21,248 nucleotides of DNA from a virus, in IMG/VR virus record IMGVR_UViG_3300020424_000041, positions 1 through 21,248 of that record; one strand, given 5' to 3'. A model generated the notes under the pieces. The model saw only the letters and a program-made list of their open reading frames with translations, did not search any database and was not told where the DNA came from. A program made the position numbers and the translations under genes. Of the stretch, positions 1 to 8,300 are shown piece by piece (position 1 is the stretch's first letter; each line of letters begins with the position of its first letter).

Positions 1-2
1 TA

Positions 3-179
3 GCCAAAGAAGAACTAGACAAGCAAGTGCATGATAAACAGCTAGTTCGTGTTTTGAAATGTAGTCAGCTTCACGCATCAGGCTACATGATAAACCCTGA
101 GTCTAAGTTCGCATATATCTGTAGTGATGTAATCAATATACGAAGTTATGTAAAAGCCAACTCTGAAAAATTTAAGTAG
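3..179 (+). CDS. Partial hypothetical protein, C-terminal end, convergent gene
   Basis: A plus-strand reading frame is open from the window edge for 58 codons and stops with TAG; its start lies outside. The translation is soluble in character, begins AKEELDKQVHDK and ends VKANSEKFK, with no membrane segment and no motif I recognise. Two Cys residues lie in the middle. It is the only plausible plus-strand gene here and converges on the late module, with only 35 bases between the two stops. Support is the uninterrupted frame in AT-rich DNA, the protein-like Lys/Glu-rich composition and the stop falling at the edge of an inverted repeat. A shorter minus-strand frame over the same bases is the alternative. 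Function is unknown. Confidence 0.5.
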   Translation, partial: AKEELDKQVHDKQLVRVLKCSQLHASGYMINPESKFAYICSDVINIRSYVKANSEKFK

Positions 180-222
180 CTAGTTTAGACGCCACACGTA
201 CAGGTATGTGAACTCTAGCTAC
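176..222. terminator. Inverted repeat between convergent genes, possible bidirectional terminator
   Basis: GTAGCTAG at 176-183 is the exact reverse complement of CTAGCTAC at 215-222, giving an 8-bp stem around a 31-base loop. The loop contains a second small CACA/TGTG pairing. The arms include the stop codon of the plus-strand frame (177-179) and the stop of the minus-strand gene (215-217). T-runs after the stem are weak on both sides (CTTTATTATTA on plus, TTAAATTTTTC on minus), so termination is inferred from position and symmetry and is not certain. Confidence 0.4.
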
Positions 223-715
223 CTTTATTATTATCCATCTTTTCCTTTACATTTGCGACTTCTTTTTTCAAAACTTTAGTAAAGATTTTTTTAAATGTTT
301 TCTTGATAAAAGCTAATACTGATTGCATAGCAATACCACCAACCACGCTAGCAACTGAAGCTGTACCTGCTGCTATTACACTAGAAGCTATGACCTCTGG
401 AGCAGGTATTGGCATCTCCCCGAAAAATGGTAAATTAAACGTAGCTATAGCTTCTTCAGTTGATAAAATTTCTTTGGGTACTAGCTGGTTCTGCGGTATT
501 GTTTCTGGTGTTATCTGTAACTCTTCCTCCTTTGAAGATGCTTTTTCTTCTTCAGCAGAAGATCCCTGATCTCCCAAACCCGACTCTACCTGTTCCAGAC
601 TTGGAAGAAGAACTGGATCTAGATATGGAATCTCTGCCACAGGTGGATAAAAAATTGTTGAAGGTGGAACAAGAATATGATCTGTATCTGGCAAGTTAGG
701 CAGATTTATTTCCAT
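215..715 (-). CDS. Proline-rich protein with C-terminal hydrophobic segment, unknown function
   Basis: This is a 166-aa protein. Its N-terminal third (residues 5-40) is rich in Pro and hydrophobic residues, with repeated LP/PP steps. Residues 42-70 are acidic and low in complexity. Residues about 107-137 form a long Ala/Ser/Val/Ile-rich hydrophobic stretch that could cross a membrane. This is followed by an amphipathic Lys-rich tail (FIKKTFKKIFTKVLKK type). The layout recalls uncharacterised proteins found downstream of tail-fibre genes in marine phages, from memory and not from a search. It starts 7 bases after the glycine-rich gene with no clear Shine-Dalgarno sequence, so it is probably co-translated from the same late message. 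The position, after the fibre genes where T7 has its lysis genes, and the hydrophobic segment allow a membrane or lysis role, but nothing in the sequence proves it. Confidence 0.75.
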   Translation of the reverse strand: MEINLPNLPDTDHILVPPSTIFYPPVAEIPYLDPVLLPSLEQVESGLGDQGSSAEEEKASSKEEELQITPETIPQNQLVPKEILSTEEAIATFNLPFFGEMPIPAPEVIASSVIAAGTASVASVVGGIAMQSVLAFIKKTFKKIFTKVLKKEVANVKEKMDNNKGS

Positions 716-722
716 TTAAAAT

Positions 723-1613
723 TTATGGAGCATTACCTTGTAAAGTTCCAGAGTTACTTAATGTATAACTAACACCTGATAATTGAATGTATTTTCCAGC
801 AGAACCTCCAGAACCTCCACCAGAAGGACTCCCACCAGCATTACCATAAGTACCGCCGTTACCACCAGTGCCTCCTCCTGTAGATTGGTTATAGCCACCA
901 GCACCAAAAACGTTAAAACATACAGGATGTCCACCACCATTTCCAGCAGCAGTTCCAGCAGAACCGTTTGATTGAGATTGATCATAGCCTTGTCCGTTAC
1001 CACCAGCACCACCTACACCAGGACTACCAGAAGTACAGATTATACCACCACCAAACAGATTTATAGCACCTCCCTGTGTTCCTGCTGCGCCTCCGCCTCC
1101 GCCTCCGCCGCCTCCACGAATAGTTCCAGTGTTAGTAACGGTTACATTTGAAGAAGCAATATAAAGAGCAGTTCCGCCATCTGTAGCATTTCCACCATTT
1201 TGTGATCCACCATCTCCACCTGCACCCGATATAGTACCAGCGTTTTGAATATTTAAAGTACCACTCATTCCAGAAGGTACTTGTAGTGCATAATTAGATA
1301 AAGATGTAGCACCTAATTCAACACCACTGTTAATAACTAAAATTTTATTAATAGCAGAACTAAAGTTAGAACCAAATAAACTTGATACGTTTTGGTTAGT
1401 AGCACCAGAACTTAATGTAACAGTAACTTGATTAGCAGCACTATAAAAATCATCAAAAGATATTTCACCACTTGAGGGTACGTTAGGCGCACCTCCTGAT
1501 GTTACCCCTGCACTACCGCCAGCATAAAACTCAGATAAAGAATGAGGTTGAGAATCTCCAAATTCTGAAGCAATTTGAGAAAGAGAAATTGAACCAGAGC
1601 TTTGTAAAGGCAT
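723..1613 (-). CDS. Glycine-rich adhesin-like virion protein
   Basis: This 296-aa protein opens with a short module (MPLQSSGSISLSQIASEFG, about residues 1-33) common at the start of phage receptor-binding or tail-fibre accessory proteins. A second short motif of the same type (SGEISFDDFYSA) follows at about 48-59. Residues about 65-125 look like a beta-rich segment. Residues about 128-275 are dominated by Gly with Ala, Ser and Asn, including a run of nine Gly. Such glycine-rich regions form polyglycine-II-type sandwiches in T-even gp38-type adhesins; assigning that fold here is inference. The start overlaps the stop of the fibre gene as TAATG, so the two are translationally coupled. I infer a tip adhesin or fibre partner used for host recognition. 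A virion structural protein of other function is possible. Confidence 0.75.
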   Translation of the reverse strand: MPLQSSGSISLSQIASEFGDSQPHSLSEFYAGGSAGVTSGGAPNVPSSGEISFDDFYSAANQVTVTLSSGATNQNVSSLFGSNFSSAINKILVINSGVELGATSLSNYALQVPSGMSGTLNIQNAGTISGAGGDGGSQNGGNATDGGTALYIASSNVTVTNTGTIRGGGGGGGGGAAGTQGGAINLFGGGIICTSGSPGVGGAGGNGQGYDQSQSNGSAGTAAGNGGGHPVCFNVFGAGGYNQSTGGGTGGNGGTYGNAGGSPSGGGSGGSAGKYIQLSGVSYTLSNSGTLQGNAP

Positions 1614-4600
1614 TATTTAGCTCCTTTTAATTCTTCTACTTCTGCTTTTAATTCTTTAATAGCTTCTATAAGAACACCCACCATTTTTCCGTAATCAACA
1701 GATTTTACTTCTTTACCATTATGCTCACTTGTATGTACAACTTCTGGAATTACTTGCTCTACTTCTTGTGCGATAACACCAATAGAAGGCTCGTTGTTTT
1801 CTTTCCATTTGTATGAAACACCTCTTAATTTACCAACAGTACCAAGAGCATCATTAATAGTGTTTATATCTGTTTTAAGTGTTTTATCAGAGAAAGCAGT
1901 GATATTACCTGTAGCTGTTAAAGCACCTGTAACTGTAACTCCCGAAGAGGTTGTCTCAAATTTTTTAATGCTGTTGTGATATAGCTCTACTTGTCCACCA
2001 CCTATAGCTTTAATTATATTTGCATTACCAGCATCATTTAAAAAACGAATATTATCACCTTGTAAATAAAGAACTCCTGTATCGTTTTTTACATAACTAT
2101 TTGTTCCATCGTGATAGATTTGCAGGTCAGAGCCAGCACCAAATATTGCTTTCTTATTATCTTCAAACTTTACATTACCAGCACTACTTACTGTAAAGAA
2201 ATCAGTACCATCGCCACCTTCAACCAACAAGTTACCATTTCCGCTTCCAGCATTATCACCAATAACTAATTTAGATGTATGTGCTGAAGATCCTCCTAAA
2301 GTTAAAGTCCCACCAGCAGCACCATCAAAAGTTACATCTCCTGTAAAAGTACCGCCAGCTAAAGGCATTTTTGTTGCTATAGAGTTAGTAACTGTTGTTG
2401 AGAACGAAGCATCATCACCTAATGCTGCTGCAAGTTCATTAAGTGTATTTAATGTACCAGGGGCAGAATCAACTAAATTTGATATTGCTGTATCTGTATA
2501 AGCAGTTGTTGCTACTTTTGTACTGTTATCTCCAGCAGATTGCGTTGTTGCAGTTACTCCGTTATTTATATTTGCAGTGCTTGCTACTACACTACGCATT
2601 AATGTATCTGAAGTAGCTATATCAACTCCGTCAACTGTTCCTGATACTGTGATGTTTCCTGTTACGTCAACACCAGCACCTACATCTAAGTTGCCAGCTA
2701 CATCAACAGTTCCATTTGAATCTATTGTAAATCTAGTTGCACCAGCTTTTTGGTCAACTATCCTTAGATTACAATCATTACCAGAATCGTTAGACATTTT
2801 AAATTGGTATTCACCATTTGCTGTACCTGTACGAGCAAGTTTTAAAATACCTCCTGTACTTGTTTGAGATGCAGAAAGTAAAGTACTATGTATAGTTCCA
2901 GTTGCAGTAATAGTTCCTGTTGTTGCTATATTTTGCGATCCAAAATCAGGAGATACTTTTGTTCCAGCTATTGCAGCAGACGCATTTATATCTGCATTTA
3001 CGATACTTCCATCAACTATAGAGGCCGATACCACAGAATTGCTTGCCAGTTGATCCGCACCCACAGCATCATCAGCAATGTTAGCTCCTGCAATAAGAGC
3101 AAAACTTGTATTACCACTACCGTCTGTTTTTAAAACTCCATTAGTAACAATACTATTTGGAAGTGTAAGAGTATATGAGGCAGCAGCACTATGAGGTGGT
3201 CCTTTTAAAATTATTCCATGTGAGTTTTGCTCACAATTTAATTTTATTTGACCTGATCCTTTTGTTGAGTTACCTACTAAAGTAACAACATTAGAACCAC
3301 TTGGATTAAAATTTAAAGCTCCATTAGATGTAATATTTAAACTACCACTAACTTCTTCAATAGTCGATTGATTACTTGAATGATGTATTTTTAGATCCTG
3401 TCCTGTTCCAAAGATTGCTTTAGCATTATCAGCATAAACATTATCTCCAGTAAAATTATTACCAGTAGTTGAAGCAAAGTTACCCGCAGCAGTAACTCCA
3501 CCTTGCCAAGCTGTACCGTTATATACTTTTAATTCGTTAGCTGTTGTATTGAAATATAAATCACCTGCTGCGAGTGAATTACCCCCTCCATCTGTTGATG
3601 GGTTAGAAGATGCTACCTGGTATTGATCTCCAAAGTTTGCTATTGAACCTATATTTGAAGATGCTGTATTTACACTAGATATAGAACCAGCAACAGTATT
3701 TACGTTTGATATAGAACCAGCAACAGTAGTTATGTTAGTTGCATTGGAAACTGCACTATTAATATTAGTTTCATTACCAGCAACAGAGTTTATATTGCTT
3801 GCATTGGAAACTGCTGCATTTATATTTGACGCGTTACCAGCAACAGAGGTTACGTTAGATGATATACCAGCAACTGTAGTTACATTTGCACTAATACCAG
3901 CAACCGTAGTTACGTTACTAGCAATACCAGCAACAGTACTAACTTCAGTTGCTTTAGGAACAAGTCTATGAAAATTATAAGTATGTAAAGTTGATGTAGA
4001 CTCTACGATAAGACCAAAACCTTGAGGAATTGTACTTGGTGTAACTCCATTTATTGTTACAGTATTTCCTGTACCTGCTCCATTTGCAATAGTTATTACG
4101 TTTGAACTAGGAGTAAGAGTTGTTGATACCGCAGCTATAGATAGCAATGCAGCTTGCCCAGCAGCTCCTTGTGGGTTTGTTGTAGGAAAACTGGTTTCAT
4201 TTGCTATAGCATTAAAACCACCAACATCATCTACAAAGTCAATAATACGAGCATCTATAGCAGCAGTTGTAGCTACTTTGTCATCTGTACTGCTCCAAGT
4301 TTCACCTGATTGAATTTCTGCTACAGTTCCTTTTCCGTAAAATATTTCACCTGCACGTTTAGCAGAATACACTTTAGTATCACTTGTAGAAGTGCCAGAA
4401 GTAATAACAGCACCACCAGTAACATCAGCAAGTGTTGATGTTCCAGTTACTCCAAGAGTTCCGCTTAATGTTGAGTTGCCACTTACTGTTAAATTATCAT
4501 CAATAGTTGTTGTACCACCAGCAGAATCAATAGTTAAGTTGCCAGAAGCAGTATCTATTTCATTATCATTTGTTATTCCTATTCGTATATTATCAATAAC

Positions 4601-5332
4601 AGCACCACCATTAGCATCAATAGCACCTGTAACAGTTAACGTACCTGATAAAGTAGTATTGCCTGTAACTCCTAAAGTGCCTCCTACAGTTGCGTTGCCA
4701 GTTGTTGTTATATTTTGACTACCGAAATCAGGAGAAATCTTGGTTCCTTGTATAGCTGCATTTGCATTAATATCAGCATTAATAATAGTTCCGTCATTTA
4801 TCATTGCTGACGTTACTGTTCCTGTATCTCCTGTTGTGACAACTGTTCCTGTAATATCGGGGAAAGTGATTGTTCTGTCAGTAGTAGGATCTGTTATTGA
4901 TAAAGTTGTTTCATTATCGTTATTAGTAGAGCCTTCAAACACAAGGCTAGTATTTATAGTTTGCGAACCATCTCTTTTGACATAATCATCTACAAGTTCT
5001 TGTATTGAATGTAATAGCTGTTTATTAACATTATTTAACTCGGTAGCTGATAAAACACTTCCATCTGAAAAGAAGTGAGTTAGCCCATTTACTTGAGTAT
5101 TTCTTTGAATTAATATTGTTGCTCCATTGCTAGGTGCGCTAGTAAAAGTTATTTGAGTTGCACTTGTAAATGTATAATCTGTTGTTCTAGTTTTTAATAC
5201 TCCGTCTACAAAAACTTCAACATCAAATACAGTTGAATATTGAAAATCTAAAGAATAAGGACCAGTTGTTCCATTAGATGTAAGCGTAGTGGCTGTAGAA
5301 GCTGTGACGTTATTTACGGTATTAGTAGCCAT
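1613..5332 (-). CDS. Tail fibre protein with T7-type N-terminus and S74 self-cleaving chaperone
   Basis: This is a 1239-aa fibre. Residues about 1-120 match the T7 gp17 N-terminal attachment domain (FVDGVLKTRTTDY, then IQRNTQ and HFFSDGSVL), which anchors the fibre to the tail. The long shaft is Thr/Ser/Gly/Asn-rich and modular: a GTxxNADINAxAAI module occurs twice (about 180-212 and 775-806), a decapeptide repeat spans 464-563, and FGxGxDLxIxH modules occur at about 641 and 1064. The C-terminus is an Intramolecular chaperone (peptidase S74) domain with the SDKTLK motif; Ser1148 and Lys1153 fit the Ser/Lys pair used for autocleavage, followed by IGVIAQEVEQVIPEVV and a C-terminal coiled coil. 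In known members this domain trimerises the fibre and is then cut off. T7 gp17 is 553 aa, so this fibre is more than twice as long. No obvious Shine-Dalgarno sequence precedes the ATG, which lies 6 bases after the previous stop. Confidence 0.93.
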   Translation of the reverse strand: MATNTVNNVTASTATTLTSNGTTGPYSLDFQYSTVFDVEVFVDGVLKTRTTDYTFTSATQITFTSAPSNGATILIQRNTQVNGLTHFFSDGSVLSATELNNVNKQLLHSIQELVDDYVKRDGSQTINTSLVFEGSTNNDNETTLSITDPTTDRTITFPDITGTVVTTGDTGTVTSAMINDGTIINADINANAAIQGTKISPDFGSQNITTTGNATVGGTLGVTGNTTLSGTLTVTGAIDANGGAVIDNIRIGITNDNEIDTASGNLTIDSAGGTTTIDDNLTVSGNSTLSGTLGVTGTSTLADVTGGAVITSGTSTSDTKVYSAKRAGEIFYGKGTVAEIQSGETWSSTDDKVATTAAIDARIIDFVDDVGGFNAIANETSFPTTNPQGAAGQAALLSIAAVSTTLTPSSNVITIANGAGTGNTVTINGVTPSTIPQGFGLIVESTSTLHTYNFHRLVPKATEVSTVAGIASNVTTVAGISANVTTVAGISSNVTSVAGNASNINAAVSNASNINSVAGNETNINSAVSNATNITTVAGSISNVNTVAGSISSVNTASSNIGSIANFGDQYQVASSNPSTDGGGNSLAAGDLYFNTTANELKVYNGTAWQGGVTAAGNFASTTGNNFTGDNVYADNAKAIFGTGQDLKIHHSSNQSTIEEVSGSLNITSNGALNFNPSGSNVVTLVGNSTKGSGQIKLNCEQNSHGIILKGPPHSAAASYTLTLPNSIVTNGVLKTDGSGNTSFALIAGANIADDAVGADQLASNSVVSASIVDGSIVNADINASAAIAGTKVSPDFGSQNIATTGTITATGTIHSTLLSASQTSTGGILKLARTGTANGEYQFKMSNDSGNDCNLRIVDQKAGATRFTIDSNGTVDVAGNLDVGAGVDVTGNITVSGTVDGVDIATSDTLMRSVVASTANINNGVTATTQSAGDNSTKVATTAYTDTAISNLVDSAPGTLNTLNELAAALGDDASFSTTVTNSIATKMPLAGGTFTGDVTFDGAAGGTLTLGGSSAHTSKLVIGDNAGSGNGNLLVEGGDGTDFFTVSSAGNVKFEDNKKAIFGAGSDLQIYHDGTNSYVKNDTGVLYLQGDNIRFLNDAGNANIIKAIGGGQVELYHNSIKKFETTSSGVTVTGALTATGNITAFSDKTLKTDINTINDALGTVGKLRGVSYKWKENNEPSIGVIAQEVEQVIPEVVHTSEHNGKEVKSVDYGKMVGVLIEAIKELKAEVEELKGAK
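3644..3943 (-). repeat. Ten tandem 30-bp units encoding a decapeptide repeat in the tail fibre
   Basis: Codons 464-563 of the fibre form ten consecutive ten-residue units. Examples are VSTVAGIASN, VTTVAGISAN, VTSVAGNASN, INSAVSNATN and VNTVAGSISN, with the consensus [VI]-x-[ST]-V-A-G-x-x-[ST]-N. The underlying DNA is repeated with a 30-base period, seen on the plus strand as recurring accagcaacagt blocks. The units are degenerate, so the array is old or selected at protein level, and it probably forms a regular beta or coiled shaft section. Confidence 0.85.
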
Positions 5333-5338
5333 GATTAG

Positions 5339-8300
5339 TTAGTTTGAAGATGAGGAAGTGATGTTAAACAAAGGATTACTTAAAAAATCCTCACTTGCTT
5401 GTTTTTTCATTGCTGCATTAGCTCTATCATATTCTATTTTACGTTGAGGATTTTTATTTAACCAAACTTGTTTCCCTGCTTTTTTATATTTATTAATTTC
5501 ATCTCTTAAAGCATCTTCAGCAGAAGCTCTAGCATATTCAGATGCTCCTACAGAAACATCCATATTGGTTTGAGTTATATATTCTCCTCTCGCTTGTTTC
5601 AATAACTGTTGAAACTGTGGAGTTTGAATAATCTTGTTTAATGATTGAACCATAGTGACACCATTAATTTTTACAAAAGCAGTCTCTTCAATCAAGTCAA
5701 GATGCTCATCATAAGTTAACTTTATCCCACTATCTATTGGTTGACCACTAGGTAATCGTCCTAAAGACAAAGTATCAGAAGGTTGTGTTACTTTTGCTCC
5801 TAATTCTGACAAGGTAGTTAGAACAGTATTGTTAACGCTATTAGTTTCTTTTATTGGATTTAAAATGTCCATATTATCTGAACCATAACCAGCAGGATAT
5901 TCAATAAATGAGCCAGTGACCCAATTTCTCATTGGTCTTAAATTATTATTGTACCCAGGAACAGTTGCAGCTAACTCATTCCAAAATTTCTTTAATACAA
6001 CCATTCCATCATCACCTGCCCTTACTTTCTTGTCATATATTCTTCTATCACCTTCTATCATTTGTCCAAAAGGTTCATTAGCAACAGGTGTCTTTAAACC
6101 AAATTTCTTAACAGATCTTCCTAATGCACTATAAGGATTTACTGTAGATGCTAATCTTCGTGCAACCCATCGTTCTAGTTTATAAGGTTTTTGCAGCAAG
6201 TCTGACAATTCAGTAATACCTTGCAAATAAGTTTTGTTAGTTATATTACGACCTAATGCAACACTAGCAGCAACAGCCCAATCATCACGATCTTGTTTAG
6301 TTAACCCACCCATAATAGCTGCCCCATCAGCAGCCATCATAAGAAAAGAAGACCAAGGATCTAATCTTTTATAGCTTACATATTTATATCTAGGTTTTCC
6401 ATCTTTACCCATCCGAACATTTCCATCTTTATCTTTTAAAAGAAATCTAAAACTATAAGGCTGCCAACCTGTAGCACGTTTTTGATTTAATAAATCTAAA
6501 TTAGAAGGCCCACCACCTGTAATAGTTAATTCAGAAAGTGGATTGTTTTGACCAAATGCAACCACAGTAGCAGTACCCCATATCGCTGCACCTGTAACCA
6601 TTTCACCTCTAGCTTTAGCAGCGATAGAAGGATCTGGACTTCTTAATGCTTGTCTGTACTCTTCGATAAAAATGTTAAGCCCAGGAGTTCTTCTTGCTTG
6701 TGCTTTAAAAATATTTACTGGTGTTCTTACAAATGGTAAAAACACTCTGCCAACAGGATGTTGTGCTATATTTTGTACTCGACCTCCAATTCCATCAGGA
6801 TCTAGATTTTTTGTAAAAGTAGTTTCAGCAGCATATTCTTGTGCTTTTTCATATAATTCTGTAATTTGTGTATCTTTAACATTTTTAAAGCTATTAGTGT
6901 TAACTATTTCAATAGTGCCATCAAATTGTTTTTGTATATGGTCTGTTAAGTCTTGTCCTTTCAATCCTTTTCGTACTCCATCTTCCCAAGCAGTAGCTTT
7001 AACATAAGATCTAAAATTTAAACTTTTAAAAAATTCATCTTCTGCTAATAAAAAACGGCTTGGTAATCTAATAGCTGTTCCAAAAAGATTTACCATTGAA
7101 GCAAGTAGATTATCTCCTTCCATCCTTATCGTAAATCTATCAGAATCTTGTATCATCGCTCCTGGATTGATAATATTATCCTCTATCTCAAAAGCTAATT
7201 TAGCTGCTTTTAATGATTCACTAATTGATTCCCCTAAGTAATACAGTTCTTTAGCTCCTCTCAAAGCACCTGTAAGATCACCTGTAACAGCCGAACCTAA
7301 TGTTTGTTCCAAAGGTCTTGCAACACTATTTAAAGCTGTAGATAAGATGTTGACAGCATGAGTTTCTGGTCCTGATAATATTGAATTTATAAAAATTTCA
7401 TTTTGACCTTTTAAGACAGCAGAACTAACTTTTGCTATAGCATCATATTTACCCATTTTTTGTAACGCAGCAGGGTTGCCTTTAGCTGCTTGTAATCTTT
7501 TTGTTATTATTCTTAATTGTTTTAAAGATTTTTTATCACCTTTTTCAGCAAGGTCAATTATTTCTTTCATACTAAACTTAGGCAAAGAGTCTTCTCCTTC
7601 TTTTACTACACTTCTTAAGTTTGTCGCTTGATCAATCGCTTTCTCTGTAGGTGTTCGACCTTTTAAGTCTTGTATAGTTGCACCTACCCTACTGACACCA
7701 CCAGCAGCCCTATTAGCTGCTAATGTTTGTGCTGGTATTGTTTTTAGGGGTTTATTTAAAAGAATAAGACCATCTAACACTTCAGCCTCTTTAATAAAGT
7801 CTGCTTTGATATTTTTCAAACCTTCTAAATTACCACTAGCTAAACTTTCATCCATAGTTTTAGATAATCGTGCTAATTTAATAGCATTTTCATTCATCAA
7901 CTGGTTCATAGATATTAAAATTGCTGGTAAATCCTCTTCACCACCTCTTCCATATCTTGCATTAAATCTTACTGCTGCTTCTATTGTTTCTCTTGGTAAA
8001 AGTTTATTAGCATTATCAACCATATCGCCAAATGTTCTTTTATAAGGCCAAGAATTATTAGCATCAAGATCTCTTAATTTTGTAGCTCTATCAATAATTA
8101 GCCTTGCTGCTTCATCATTCCCACCACCTGTAAGAGTTTCAGTTTTATAGTACTTACCTTTTGTATTAGTTTTTGTGTTAAATGTGGTTTCTATTTTTTG
8201 TTTTTTCTTTCTTGCCATACCAGTAACTCCTTCTACATTTTCTAAATCCAAAGGAACATTTCTGTATTTTTTTACATTTTTTCTTTTTACATAGTCATTA

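Noticed and set aside
1-78. Minus-strand frame open to the left edge, starting MREADYISKHELAVYH with a hydrophobic end
   Set aside because: Only 26 codons, no Shine-Dalgarno sequence, and it lies opposite a longer open plus-strand frame. It remains an alternative if the contig is extended.
71-81. Shared 11-mer acgcatcaggc with the capsid leader at 18235-18245
   Set aside because: Matches of this length are expected by chance in 21 kb. The flanks do not agree, so no shared regulatory element is claimed.
460-699. Plus-strand frame of 79 codons with a membrane-like N-terminus
   Set aside because: It lies entirely opposite the proline-rich minus-strand gene, has no ribosome-binding site, and its Leu/Pro composition mirrors that gene's codons.
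758-1012. Minus-strand Val/Leu-rich frame inside the glycine-rich gene
   Set aside because: It is a shifted frame of GGN and GCN repeats, which always reads as Val/Leu. There is no start signal.
1087-1117. GC-rich cctccgcctccg run as a possible structural or regulatory repeat
   Set aside because: It is simply the GGC/GGA codons of the nine-glycine run in the adhesin-like protein.
4674-4684. Minus-strand CACTTTAGGAG promoter-like core in the fibre gene
   Set aside because: It arises from Gly-Gly-Thr-Leu-Gly codons in the repetitive shaft, and shows that such cores occur by chance here.
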